Made by a program: the position numbers and the translations under genes. The notes beneath the pieces were generated by a model. That model searched no databases and was not told where the DNA came from. It saw only the letters and a list, made by a program, of their open reading frames with translations. DNA of 64,000 bases, taken from contig NZ_CDBO01000036.1 in the NCBI RefSeq assembly GCF_000819885.1, positions 55,803-119,802 of the forward strand, written 5' to 3'. Each line of letters opens with the position of its first letter. Positions within the stretch are counted from its first letter, which is position 1. This DNA comes from Aeromonas fluvialis. GTDB taxonomy: Bacteria > Pseudomonadota > Gammaproteobacteria > Enterobacterales > Aeromonadaceae. This document shows, one piece after another, positions 57,541 to 64,000 of this stretch.

Positions 57541-58947
57541 TCAGGCGGTCTGGGCAGCCAGCTCGGCGGCTTTCAGTTCGCGCTTGATGCGGCGGATCTT
57601 GCGCTCTTCGGCCAAAGCGACACAGGCCATCAGCACCAGACAGGCGGCTGCGGCGATATCGAGGGCGGCGAAGGTGCCGGTCCAGCCGGTCAGACCGAAG
57701 ATGGGGGTACCATCGGCGATCATGCCCAGACCCAGTTTGGCGAAGCTGTCACCAATCAGGTAAGCGAAGGTGCCCTTGACGCCATCGGCCACACTGATGC
57801 CCTGCTTGGGGACGAAGCCCACGGCGGCGACGCCGATCAGCAGTTGCGGACCAAACACCAGGAAGCCCAGCAGGAACAGAGAGCCCAGGAACATGAACTG
57901 GGTGGTCGCATGCTGGTAGAGACCCAGAGTCGCGATAATCAGCGCCAGCGCCACGCAAGCCACCAGACCACGACGGCCATTGGCCAGATCGGAGAGGTAA
58001 CCCCACATCAGGGTACCGACCAGTGCGCCCACTTCGAAGAAGGTGAAGCCCTGAATAGCGATCTCCTTGGAGAAGCCGAGCTCCTGGTGGGCGTAAACGG
58101 TGGACCACTGGTCGATACCGATGCGCACCACGTAGAGGAAGATGTTGGCAAAGCAGAGCAGCCAGATCACCTTGTTGAGCAGCACGTACTTAACGAAGAT
58201 CTGACCCTTGGTCAGCTTTTGCTCCTCGGTGGCGACGTCCTCTTCGCTCGCCACTTCGTCAAACAGCTCTTCCACCTTGCCCAGACCGTAGGCTTCCGGT
58301 GAATCGCTACCAAAACGCAGGCCGATAAAGCCGACGATCAGCGCGATGATGGACGGGAAGATAAACATGCCGAGCACGTTGCCATCAAACAGGTAGTTGG
58401 CACCGAACAGCGCCACACCGGCCGCACCGGCACCGCCCACGTTGTGGGAGAGGTTCCACATACCCAGATAGGTGCCGCGCTTGTTGCGCGGGGTCCACTT
58501 GGTGATGGTGGAGTAGCTGCAGGAGCCGCCGCAGCTCTGGAAGAAACCGCTGGCCGCGTAGAAGAAAATCATGAAATAGAGGCTGAACCCGGTGCCGCCC
58601 ATGCTGGCACTGAAGCCCAGCATGCAGAGCGCGGAGAGGATCAGCATCAGCGGCAGGAACTGCTTGGTGTTCTTGCCATCGGCATAGTAGGAGACAACGG
58701 TCTTGCCCACCCCATAGGTGATGGAGAAGCCAAGGCCGATCATGCCAAGCTCGGTCATGGAGAGACCGTACTCCTGGATCATGTCATTTTGCGCAATGTT
58801 GAAGTTCTTGCGGATCAGATACATGGTCAGGTAGCCAATAAATACAACCAGATAGGATTGCATAAACGGCTTGAACCAGAGCTTGCGCCGGGCTTCGACC
58901 GGCAGGTCGAGGGTGGGGACCCGGACCTGTTGGAGCAATTTCAACAT
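57541..58947 (-). CDS. uhpT: Hexose phosphate:phosphate antiporter UhpT
   Basis: Major-facilitator inner-membrane exchanger importing glucose 6-phosphate and related esters. 468 aa, 12 helices. Very close to E. coli UhpT along its length: [74 protein letters not shown]. UhpC sensors are related, but they lack this level of match. No uhpABC genes are in the window. Confidence 0.95.
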   Translation of the reverse strand: MLKLLQQVRVPTLDLPVEARRKLWFKPFMQSYLVVFIGYLTMYLIRKNFNIAQNDMIQEYGLSMTELGMIGLGFSITYGVGKTVVSYYADGKNTKQFLPLMLILSALCMLGFSASMGGTGFSLYFMIFFYAASGFFQSCGGSCSYSTITKWTPRNKRGTYLGMWNLSHNVGGAGAAGVALFGANYLFDGNVLGMFIFPSIIALIVGFIGLRFGSDSPEAYGLGKVEELFDEVASEEDVATEEQKLTKGQIFVKYVLLNKVIWLLCFANIFLYVVRIGIDQWSTVYAHQELGFSKEIAIQGFTFFEVGALVGTLMWGYLSDLANGRRGLVACVALALIIATLGLYQHATTQFMFLGSLFLLGFLVFGPQLLIGVAAVGFVPKQGISVADGVKGTFAYLIGDSFAKLGLGMIADGTPIFGLTGWTGTFAALDIAAAACLVLMACVALAEERKIRRIKRELKAAELAAQTA

Positions 58948-59162
58948 CTTCGTTCATCCTCTGCGAGATAGACGGTATTTCCGCCGCGCCCCTCATTGGT
59001 AGATAGGTTGTAAGAGGTCACGCCACGGAAGGGGGAACGGAACGTCGGGGCTGCCAGCGGTTGCTGCGCTCGACGCTCCATCCATATAAACCCGGGCCCG
59101 GCACGGGATGACGGGGCAAGTTGCCCGTCGCGGTGCGGGTCACGACATCAGGTGAGGTGACT

Positions 59163-59168
59163 CTAATA
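59163..59168 (-). promoter_or_regulatory. Possible uhpT -10 element
   Basis: TATTAG on the minus strand, without a good -35, as expected of an activator-dependent promoter. Start near 59156. Confidence 0.35.
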
Positions 59169-59198
59169 AGAGGGGCAAAAAATGGCTTGAGAGCCATC

Positions 59199-59225
59199 CC
59201 TAGTGGGGCTAGGAAATTTTCCTAG
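59199..59225 (-). promoter_or_regulatory. Paired CCTAG dyads, candidate UhpA sites
   Basis: Three CCTAG/CTAGG half-sites: CCTAG, 5 bases, CTAGG, 7 bases, CCTAG. The last two form CTAGGAAATTTTCCTAG. Relative to the predicted uhpT start they lie at about -43 to -69, like the UhpA region in E. coli. Confidence 0.5.
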
Positions 59226-59248
59226 TTTTTGCGCTTTCGCGGACAAAG

Positions 59249-59264
59249 CGTGAGAAACATCACA
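59249..59264. promoter_or_regulatory. CRP-like site upstream of uhpT
   Basis: CGTGA-GAAACA-TCACA: TGTGA-N6-TCACA consensus with one mismatch. Its centre is about 100 bp before the predicted uhpT start, close to the -103.5 position known for E. coli uhpT. Confidence 0.65.
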
Positions 59265-59378
59265 CCGCTGACGCCGGATTGCTGCCATTTCAGCCCCTTT
59301 GGCGCTCTGTGTGAGTGCTGGGCTGAGGAGGGGAGAGGCCAGAAGGGAGCCTGGGAAAGGCCCGCCAGCCATCCCAAA

Positions 59379-59412
59379 AACAAGAGGCCACCCCGTGGGG
59401 TGGCCTCTTGTT
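59379..59412 (-). terminator. Terminator of the fructose-type PTS gene
   Basis: AACAAGAGGCCACCCC and its complement form a 16-bp stem with a 2-base gap; 32 bp after the stop on the minus strand, ending in TTGTTTTTGG. Confidence 0.82.
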
Positions 59413-59444
59413 ATGCTCTACGAGCCGCCATGGCGAGGGGGCAC

Positions 59445-61352
59445 TCAGGCCGCCTTGGCCAGGGTTACCTCGTCACTCTTTTTGACCCGCAGCTTTTTCA
59501 GGGCAACCGCCACCACGCCGGTGACGATGGCACCGCAGATCATGCAGAGCAGGGCCAGCAGCGGCTTGTTGACCGCACCCAGCAGGGCCACGATGGGGCC
59601 ACCGTGGGCGACGCTGTTGGTGATGCCAAACAGGAAAGCCATCACCGCAGCGGTCATGCTGCCCAGAATGTTGGCCGGGATCACGGCCAGCGGGTCACGG
59701 GCGGCGAACGGAATCGCCCCTTCGGAGATCCCCACCAGCCCCATGGCACCGGCGGCTTTGCCCGCTTCGATTTCAGAGGCATCGAAGATACCCAGCTTGC
59801 GACCGAGCACGGTAGCCAGCGACATGCCAAGGGGCGCAGCCGGGATGGCGCAGGCCATGGCGCCCATAAACTGGGTCTGGCCGGAGGCAATCATGCCGAC
59901 CGAGAACAGGAACGCCACCTTGTTGACCGGGCCGCCCATATCAAAGCCGGCCATACCACCTAGCACGATACCCAGCAGCACCAGACTGCCACCGCTCATG
60001 GAGAGCAGCATGGCGTTGAGACCAGTCATCATGTCGGCAATGGGGGCGCCGATGATGAAGATGAATACCGCAGCGATAAACAGCGACCCGACGATGGGGG
60101 CGATCAGGATCGGCACCAGCGGTTGCACCATCTTGTGGTAGTGACGTGTGGCAATCCAGCGCACCAGATAACCAACCAGCAGGCCCGCGATGATGGCACC
60201 GATAAAGCCGGTACCGGCATCAGCGCCGTAGAAACTGCCGTTGTTGGCGATCCAGCCGCCGATAAAGCCCGGTGCCAGTGCCGGACGGTCACCGATGGCG
60301 TAGGCGATGTAGCCTGCCAGAATGGGGATCATCAGGGTGAAGGCGGCGACGCCCACGTTGAGGATCTGGTTCCACATGCTCCCTTCCGGGATCTGCATGC
60401 CGCTCGGGGTCGGGTTGCCGCCGATGGCCAGCGCCAGCGCAATCAACAGACCGCCGGTCACCACGAACGGGATCATGTGGGACACCCCGTTCATCAGGTA
60501 GCGATAGAGATCGGAACTGCCGCCTGCACTCTTCTCTTCACCCTTTTTATCTTCTTTGCCAGCCACATAGGCGGGGGCTTTCAGCGCTTGCTCGATCAGC
60601 CCCTTGCCATCCTTGATGGGGGCCTTGACGCCGGTCTTGATGAGCGGCTTGCCAGCGAAGCGGACCATGTCCACCTGCTTGTCACAGGCAACCACGATGG
60701 CGCTGGCGTGGGCAATCTCGTCTGCGGTCGGGCTGTTCTTGACGCCGATGGAGCCGTTGGTCTCCACCTTCACCTCATAACCCAGCTCGCGGGCGGCGCG
60801 CTCCAGCGACTCGGCCGCCAGATAGGTGTGGGCGATACCGGCCGGGCAGCCGGTGACACCGATGATAAAGCCCTTGCTGGTGGTCGGGGCTTCGCTCTGC
60901 TCCTCTTTCTTGGCCAGCAGCAGCGCCAGCGCATCGGCCGGGGTGTTGGCCGCCAGCAGCTTGGCGATAAAGCCCTCTTCGATCAGCTTGCCGGAGAGCT
61001 CGGCCAGCACTTCGATATGGTGGTTGGCGCCGCCATCGGGGGAGGCGATCATGAAGAAAATGTGGGACGGCTTGCCATCTTCGGCGCCGTACTCGATGCC
61101 GTTGCGGCTGATGCCGATGGCGACCGCCGGGTTGCACACAGCCGCACTCTTGGCGTGGGGCAGGGCCACGCCCTCTTCAAAGCCGGTGTTGCCCAGCTCT
61201 TCGCGGGCCCACAGATCCTTGATAAAGGCCTGCTCGTCGCTGACCTTGCCTTGCGACGCCAGCAGGCGGGCCATCTCGGTGAAGACCTCTTCCTTACGCG
61301 TCGCTCTCAAATCGAGGTTGATCAGATGTTCATTGATCAAGGTGGTGATCAT
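59445..61352 (-). CDS. PTS fructose-type permease, EIIABC
   Basis: Phosphorylating sugar importer with all three domains in one chain. 635 aa. EIIA (1-150) with phospho-His in GVALPHAKSAAV; EIIB (about 163-260) with phospho-Cys in GVTGCPAGIAHTYLAAE; EIIC (about 285-625) with MIPFVVTGGLLIALALAIGG and GISEGAIPFAARDP. The family suggests fructose or 2-O-alpha-mannosyl-glycerate-like substrates; sugar not certain. Preceded by a hairpin beside the ribosome site. Confidence 0.93.
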   Translation of the reverse strand: MITTLINEHLINLDLRATRKEEVFTEMARLLASQGKVSDEQAFIKDLWAREELGNTGFEEGVALPHAKSAAVCNPAVAIGISRNGIEYGAEDGKPSHIFFMIASPDGGANHHIEVLAELSGKLIEEGFIAKLLAANTPADALALLLAKKEEQSEAPTTSKGFIIGVTGCPAGIAHTYLAAESLERAARELGYEVKVETNGSIGVKNSPTADEIAHASAIVVACDKQVDMVRFAGKPLIKTGVKAPIKDGKGLIEQALKAPAYVAGKEDKKGEEKSAGGSSDLYRYLMNGVSHMIPFVVTGGLLIALALAIGGNPTPSGMQIPEGSMWNQILNVGVAAFTLMIPILAGYIAYAIGDRPALAPGFIGGWIANNGSFYGADAGTGFIGAIIAGLLVGYLVRWIATRHYHKMVQPLVPILIAPIVGSLFIAAVFIFIIGAPIADMMTGLNAMLLSMSGGSLVLLGIVLGGMAGFDMGGPVNKVAFLFSVGMIASGQTQFMGAMACAIPAAPLGMSLATVLGRKLGIFDASEIEAGKAAGAMGLVGISEGAIPFAARDPLAVIPANILGSMTAAVMAFLFGITNSVAHGGPIVALLGAVNKPLLALLCMICGAIVTGVVAVALKKLRVKKSDEVTLAKAA

Positions 61353-61364
61353 AGCGCTCTCCCC

Positions 61365-61382
61365 GCTTCCGGTGACGGAAGC
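61365..61382 (-). promoter_or_regulatory. Hairpin abutting the PTS ribosome-binding site
   Basis: GCTTCCG/CGGAAGC with a 4-base loop, 7-bp perfect stem, followed on the minus strand at once by GGGGAGAG and, 8 bases later, the ATG. It could modulate translation. Confidence 0.55.
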
Positions 61383-61390
61383 TATGCGTG

Positions 61391-61408
61391 AGTACGTATC
61401 GACGTACT
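61391..61408. promoter_or_regulatory. AGTACGT/ACGTACT dyad upstream of the PTS gene
   Basis: Perfect 7-bp inverted repeat with spacer ATCG, about 40 bp before the PTS start: possible operator or leader hairpin. Confidence 0.45.
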
Positions 61409-61828
61409 GGATAAAAATGACCTGATCATTATCGCGGCTCGCCCGCCCCCTCCCTATCGGACAAATGTGCTAATCACTGGATTTTTGTGCGCAGTAAAAC
61501 GCGATGTGATGAAGATCCCGTTTTCAGGCAGGACTCGCCATTTTCAGCCGACCATCAATTTTTTCTTTAAAAACAGATAAATGTATTTATGTCAGGCTCG
61601 CCGTTAGGTTTGTGATGCGCCATATCAATAAATTAATCATCAGCGGGGTCTGGATTTATATGTGGTTAAACGGTGCCATCAGATGTGACCCTTCTCACAA
61701 AAAGTCGCCATTTCGCCGGGCGGATTAGGATTTTTATGCGCCTGATGGCGGAGGCCAATCGAATTGGCTGGGCGAGCGCAGAGGGGTGTTGTTTGGGAAG
61801 AAAGTGTGGTGGCAAGAGAGGGATGGCT

Positions 61829-61885
61829 GAAAAGATAGAGGTGATAACGCGAACGTTCGAATACGCTGCGCTATTCGAACCTGCG
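61829..61885. repeat. Direct repeat copy A with stem-loop
   Basis: Matches copy B at 63229-63285 at 47 of 55 aligned positions, offset exactly 1400 bp. It includes a perfect 9-bp dyad GTTCGAATA/TATTCGAAC (61855-61863, 61872-61880) around an 8-base loop. It ends 3 bp from the stop of the APH-like gene. Confidence 0.9.
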
Positions 61886-61887
61886 GA

Positions 61888-62664
61888 TTACACGATATGC
61901 GCCACCGACCCCAGCCAGTTGGGAACTTGTTGCCGATACCACTCCAGATATTGCTGTGCCTGCGGCTTCTCTCTTCTGGTCAGCAGATTGGTGACCTCAA
62001 TAATCAGCCAGCACTTGGCCATGACGAGATGGCGGAGCAACCGGTCGCCAGAGAGCAGCGAACTGTGGCGCAGATAGCGTTCAATGATGGTTTCATATTC
62101 AGCCAGCGAACCCATCCGCGGCACCAGCGGGGCCAGATCGATGGCCGGACTACCATAACCAAATCGCTCCCAGTCAAACAACACCAGCTCACCATTGTCG
62201 CGGGTGCCCCAGTTTCCCTCGTTGCTATCTCCCGAAATCAGGTATGACTCCTCGAATAGTTCGTGGCCGACTTGCTGGATATGGCGGATCTTCTCGTTTA
62301 CCGCTTCCGGCAGGCAGAGTACAGAGAGCGCCTCGTTGGTGTCGGCGAGCGACCAGCCGTGAGTTTTCACCGCAAAGTCGGGCTGATAGTTGGCGTTATG
62401 CAGGCAGGCCAGCTGAGCAAAGGTCTGTTCGTTGTGGTGCAGCTGCGTGAGCGTGACCGGATGAGGGATCTGCTCAAGGAACAGGGTCTCCCCTTCGACC
62501 TTGAGCAGGGAAGGAGTGTTGAGCCCGCTCAAATGCAGTGCGGCGCGTTGGTAGAAATGGCGCTCGACAGGCGATGCGCAGCTTTTTCTGATACAGGGCT
62601 TGCCATCCAGCAGCTGGATATTTACCGAAGCGCCCCCCATTTTCGCCAACTCCTGTTGCGTCAT
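61888..62664 (-). CDS. APH/choline-kinase-like phosphotransferase
   Basis: 258 aa. Kinase-fold protein of the aminoglycoside phosphotransferase superfamily: Brenner-type loop SGDSNEGNWG (Asp146, Asn151; Ser replaces the usual His) and metal-binding LFDWERFGYGSPAIDLA (Asp164). The N-lobe is short but has KPCIRKS as a possible Lys region. Substrate unknown; could be a thiamine, choline or sugar kinase rather than a resistance enzyme. Starts 11 bp after the P-loop kinase gene, so the two are co-transcribed. Confidence 0.8.
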   Translation of the reverse strand: MTQQELAKMGGASVNIQLLDGKPCIRKSCASPVERHFYQRAALHLSGLNTPSLLKVEGETLFLEQIPHPVTLTQLHHNEQTFAQLACLHNANYQPDFAVKTHGWSLADTNEALSVLCLPEAVNEKIRHIQQVGHELFEESYLISGDSNEGNWGTRDNGELVLFDWERFGYGSPAIDLAPLVPRMGSLAEYETIIERYLRHSSLLSGDRLLRHLVMAKCWLIIEVTNLLTRREKPQAQQYLEWYRQQVPNWLGSVAHIV

Positions 62665-62675
62665 CCTCTACCCCG

Positions 62676-63191
62676 TTAGCTATGAGTGGTCAGTTGCGTG
62701 AGATAGCTATTTACCTCTGTGCGAGTCGTGAAACGGTGCTTGTCGTTTGGGAATCGATCAAACAGCTCTTGATGGAATTGGCGGGAGCTTTTGCCGGCTC
62801 GCAGCCCATATTCCGATGCCCACACCAGCAGTTGTTGAAAGTTCGTTTCCGCTGCCACTGCATCCCGTTGCTTGGAACTTTGTGATCCACGTGATAGCAG
62901 TGAATCTCGGCATACAGACCAGTCGAGATCCAGAAAAAGCAGGGTATCAGCGGCATCAAGCAGTTGCTCGGCCAGGGCACCAAATACCCCTTCGACCACC
63001 CATGATGGCTCTTGAGCAAGTGTTTGAATGGCATGGTCAATCTCATGCTGGGGCCGTTTTTGGTTAAAGCCGCCCGGTTGCCAGACAATGGTGTCCAGAT
63101 TGACCTCGCGGATAGTTAATACCTCAGCCAATCGAGCCGCCAACCAGCTCTTGCCCGATCCCGAGTTGCCAATAATCAGAATACGTTTCAT
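62676..63191 (-). CDS. Small P-loop kinase (FlaR/adenylate-kinase-like)
   Basis: 171 aa. Walker A GNSGSGKSWLAARLAE (residues 8-15 core); LDTIVWQPGGFNQK and PSWVVEGVFG fit the adenylate-kinase-like group often labelled DNA topology modulation protein; LFLDLDWSVCRDSLLSRG is the lid-side region. Substrate unknown. Head of the two-gene run lying between repeats A and B. Confidence 0.82.
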   Translation of the reverse strand: MKRILIIGNSGSGKSWLAARLAEVLTIREVNLDTIVWQPGGFNQKRPQHEIDHAIQTLAQEPSWVVEGVFGALAEQLLDAADTLLFLDLDWSVCRDSLLSRGSQSSKQRDAVAAETNFQQLLVWASEYGLRAGKSSRQFHQELFDRFPNDKHRFTTRTEVNSYLTQLTTHS

Positions 63192-63228
63192 CTCTGAGCG
63201 CTCTTTTCTGGAACAGATATCTGAAAGC

Positions 63229-63285
63229 GAGAAAATAGAGGTGATGACGCGAATATTCCAATACGCTGTGCTATTCGAACCTACG
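63229..63285. repeat. Direct repeat copy B overlapping the RT stop codon
   Basis: Second copy of the 55-bp repeat. Its dyad has decayed: ATTCCAATA against TATTCGAAC pairs at 7 of 9 positions. The RT stop codon (63271-63273) lies inside it, so the last RT codons are supplied by repeat sequence. Confidence 0.9.
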
Positions 63286-63996
63286 GGCTGTAATTTCTTT
63301 GTTTAGTAAGCTGGTATCAATTATATCCGGATACTTGTTTTTTAGATAGGATATGTATGTATAAAGTCTGGTATACATTTTTTTATCTACGGAGTAAACG
63401 AATGATAGTAATCCATTTATTCTTGAATAGTTGCTATGTTTTTTTATGAATAGATGGTGGATTTCAGCTCGAATATCCCTGTACTTTAATCTTCCTATGC
63501 CAACGTTGTTTTCTGATAAGATCAAACCAGTAACTTTCTTCTGTTTTATTACACCAGAGATGACGGTTTTAGACTTGTTTATTACAAAACCTTCATCAGA
63601 TATTATTGTGCCTAAAAAAGACTTTGCATTTTCTATTTTTTTTGCTGTGTTGGATGACATTGTAATGTCATCAGCATATCTGGTGTAAGTAATCCCTTTG
63701 GGGCCAGCATATCCATTTATTCTAGAGTCAAGTTTTGCACATACTAAGTTAGCTAACTTTGGTGAGGTCGGTGCGCCTTGTGGCAGACCACCGTTAAAAA
63801 CACAGAGGTTGGTGAGTAATGTACACATTTCTTTGTTATAACCGACAGAAGAAAAAATCCCGTATACTTTTCTGGCTGAGACGCTAGGGAAAAAATCTTG
63901 TAAGTCTAAAGATAATACATAATTTGAACCTATGTGGGGTCTTGCATTATCTAATATTGATGAGCCAGCTTCAAAACCTTTCCTGATTACCCATGA
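63271..63996 (-). CDS. Retron-type reverse transcriptase, partial or broken at 5' end
   Basis: RNA-directed DNA polymerase fragment; open frame of 241 codons from 63996, with the first ATG at 63828 well inside the domain. Order of motifs: NAxxH in ILDNARPHIG (63934-63948), LSLDLQDFFPS (first catalytic Asp), GGLPQGAPTSPKLANLV, YTRYADDITMS (YADD at 63667-63678), then VTG in KKVTGLIL (63536-63544), and thumb LLSFVYSVDKKMYTRLYTY. NAxxH plus VTG are retron hallmarks. About 70-80 N-terminal residues are missing, and an in-frame TAA stands at 63997-63999. Markedly AT-rich, unlike the chromosome, so probably acquired. No msr-msd or effector is visible. Confidence 0.85.
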   Translation of the reverse strand, partial: SWVIRKGFEAGSSILDNARPHIGSNYVLSLDLQDFFPSVSARKVYGIFSSVGYNKEMCTLLTNLCVFNGGLPQGAPTSPKLANLVCAKLDSRINGYAGPKGITYTRYADDITMSSNTAKKIENAKSFLGTIISDEGFVINKSKTVISGVIKQKKVTGLILSENNVGIGRLKYRDIRAEIHHLFIKKHSNYSRINGLLSFVYSVDKKMYTRLYTYISYLKNKYPDIIDTSLLNKEITARRFE

Positions 63997-64000
63997 TTAG

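Larger units (their letters stand above)
58948..59444. other. 497-bp uhpT upstream region
   Basis: No credible gene. It contains the predicted uhpT promoter with CRP- and UhpA-like sites (59163-59264) and the terminator of the PTS gene (59379-59412). About 215 bp between the predicted start site and the uhpT ATG would be leader. Confidence 0.75.
61353..61887. other. 535-bp intergenic region between PTS gene and accessory tail
   Basis: Contains the two PTS leader dyads, an AT-rich stretch (about 61555-61665), no convincing gene, and direct-repeat copy A at its right edge. It looks like the border between conserved chromosome and accessory DNA. Confidence 0.7.

Noticed and set aside
60123..61391. 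Plus-strand frame opposite the PTS EIIABC gene
   Set aside because: Mirror of a well-supported gene; composition is typical of antisense frames.
61855..61880. T-arm of a tRNA gene (GGTTCGAAT-like)
   Set aside because: The bases resemble a T-loop, but no acceptor, D or anticodon arms can be built around it.
61829..61885. Repeat A as an integron attC site
   Set aside because: It follows a gene end and has a stem, but the half-sites GTTCGAA and TTCGAAC do not fit the GTTRRRY/RYYYAAC core rule, and no integrase is visible.
61673..62077. Plus-strand frame across repeat A
   Set aside because: Runs through intergenic DNA and antisense to the APH-like gene; no coding signs.
61888..62664. Aminoglycoside resistance gene
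   Set aside because: The fold motifs match the superfamily, but the substrate cannot be inferred and the usual HGD His is replaced, so a resistance claim is not supported.
63431..63688. Plus-strand frame opposite the RT
   Set aside because: Antisense to conserved RT motifs; nothing recognisable.
61353..64000. CRISPR array
   Set aside because: Only two repeat copies 1400 bp apart with genes between; no regular spacers.

Overview
The window reads as chromosome of a GC-rich, polarly flagellated gammaproteobacterium, most likely Aeromonas. The grounds are the polar-type flagellar/chemotaxis order (fliE to flhB, flhA, flhF, flhG, fliA, cheYZAB, motC/motD-like, parC, parP, cheW) running straight into a ccm cluster, strong sigma-54 promoters on flagellar genes, and dense coding with short spacers. 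The genus is inferred from gene content and protein resemblance, not from a search.

Layout. 1-2850: 3' part of an RND efflux permease gene. 3193-21763: one long block of flagellar export, basal-body, switch and regulator genes, with sigma-54 sites before fliE and flhA. 21875-30616: chemotaxis core, a second MotA/MotB-like stator pair, and the ParC/ParP polar-array system. 30782-38013: System I cytochrome c maturation (ccmABCDEFGHI). 38097-41514: mlaA, sodB (minus), grxD, an RNA m5C methyltransferase (minus). 41730-49879: a GlyGly-CTERM metalloprotease with an overlapping small lipoprotein gene, pdxH, a glutathione S-transferase, a large multidomain GNAT protein, a YhbS-like GNAT and an LtaS-like sulfatase-fold enzyme. 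50091-56146 (minus): roxA, purB, hflD, mnmA, nudJ, rluE. 56251-61352 (minus): an HPr-like/EIIA fusion, a lone EIIB, uhpT and a complete fructose-type PTS permease. 61829-64000 (minus): an accessory tail with an APH-like kinase, a small P-loop kinase and an AT-rich retron-type reverse transcriptase, with two imperfect 55-bp direct repeats exactly 1400 bp apart.

How the parts work together. The flagellar block supplies the rod/MS-ring/C-ring and export gate. FlhF/FlhG set pole and number, FliA drives late genes, and CheYZABW with ParC/ParP build and position the signalling array at the pole. The ccm set attaches heme to periplasmic cytochromes. The PTS/uhpT group imports sugars and sugar phosphates, and its uhpT upstream region carries a CRP-like site and paired CCTAG dyads arranged much as at the E. 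coli uhpT promoter.

The best candidate for something undescribed is the right-hand end. The reverse transcriptase carries the retron hallmarks NAxxH, YADD and VTG, but its frame meets a TAA four bases from the window edge. Its 3' end overlaps one copy of a direct repeat whose other copy abuts the 3' end of the kinase pair. Its 5' half, any msr-msd RNA and any effector lie outside the window, so a defence role is inference only.
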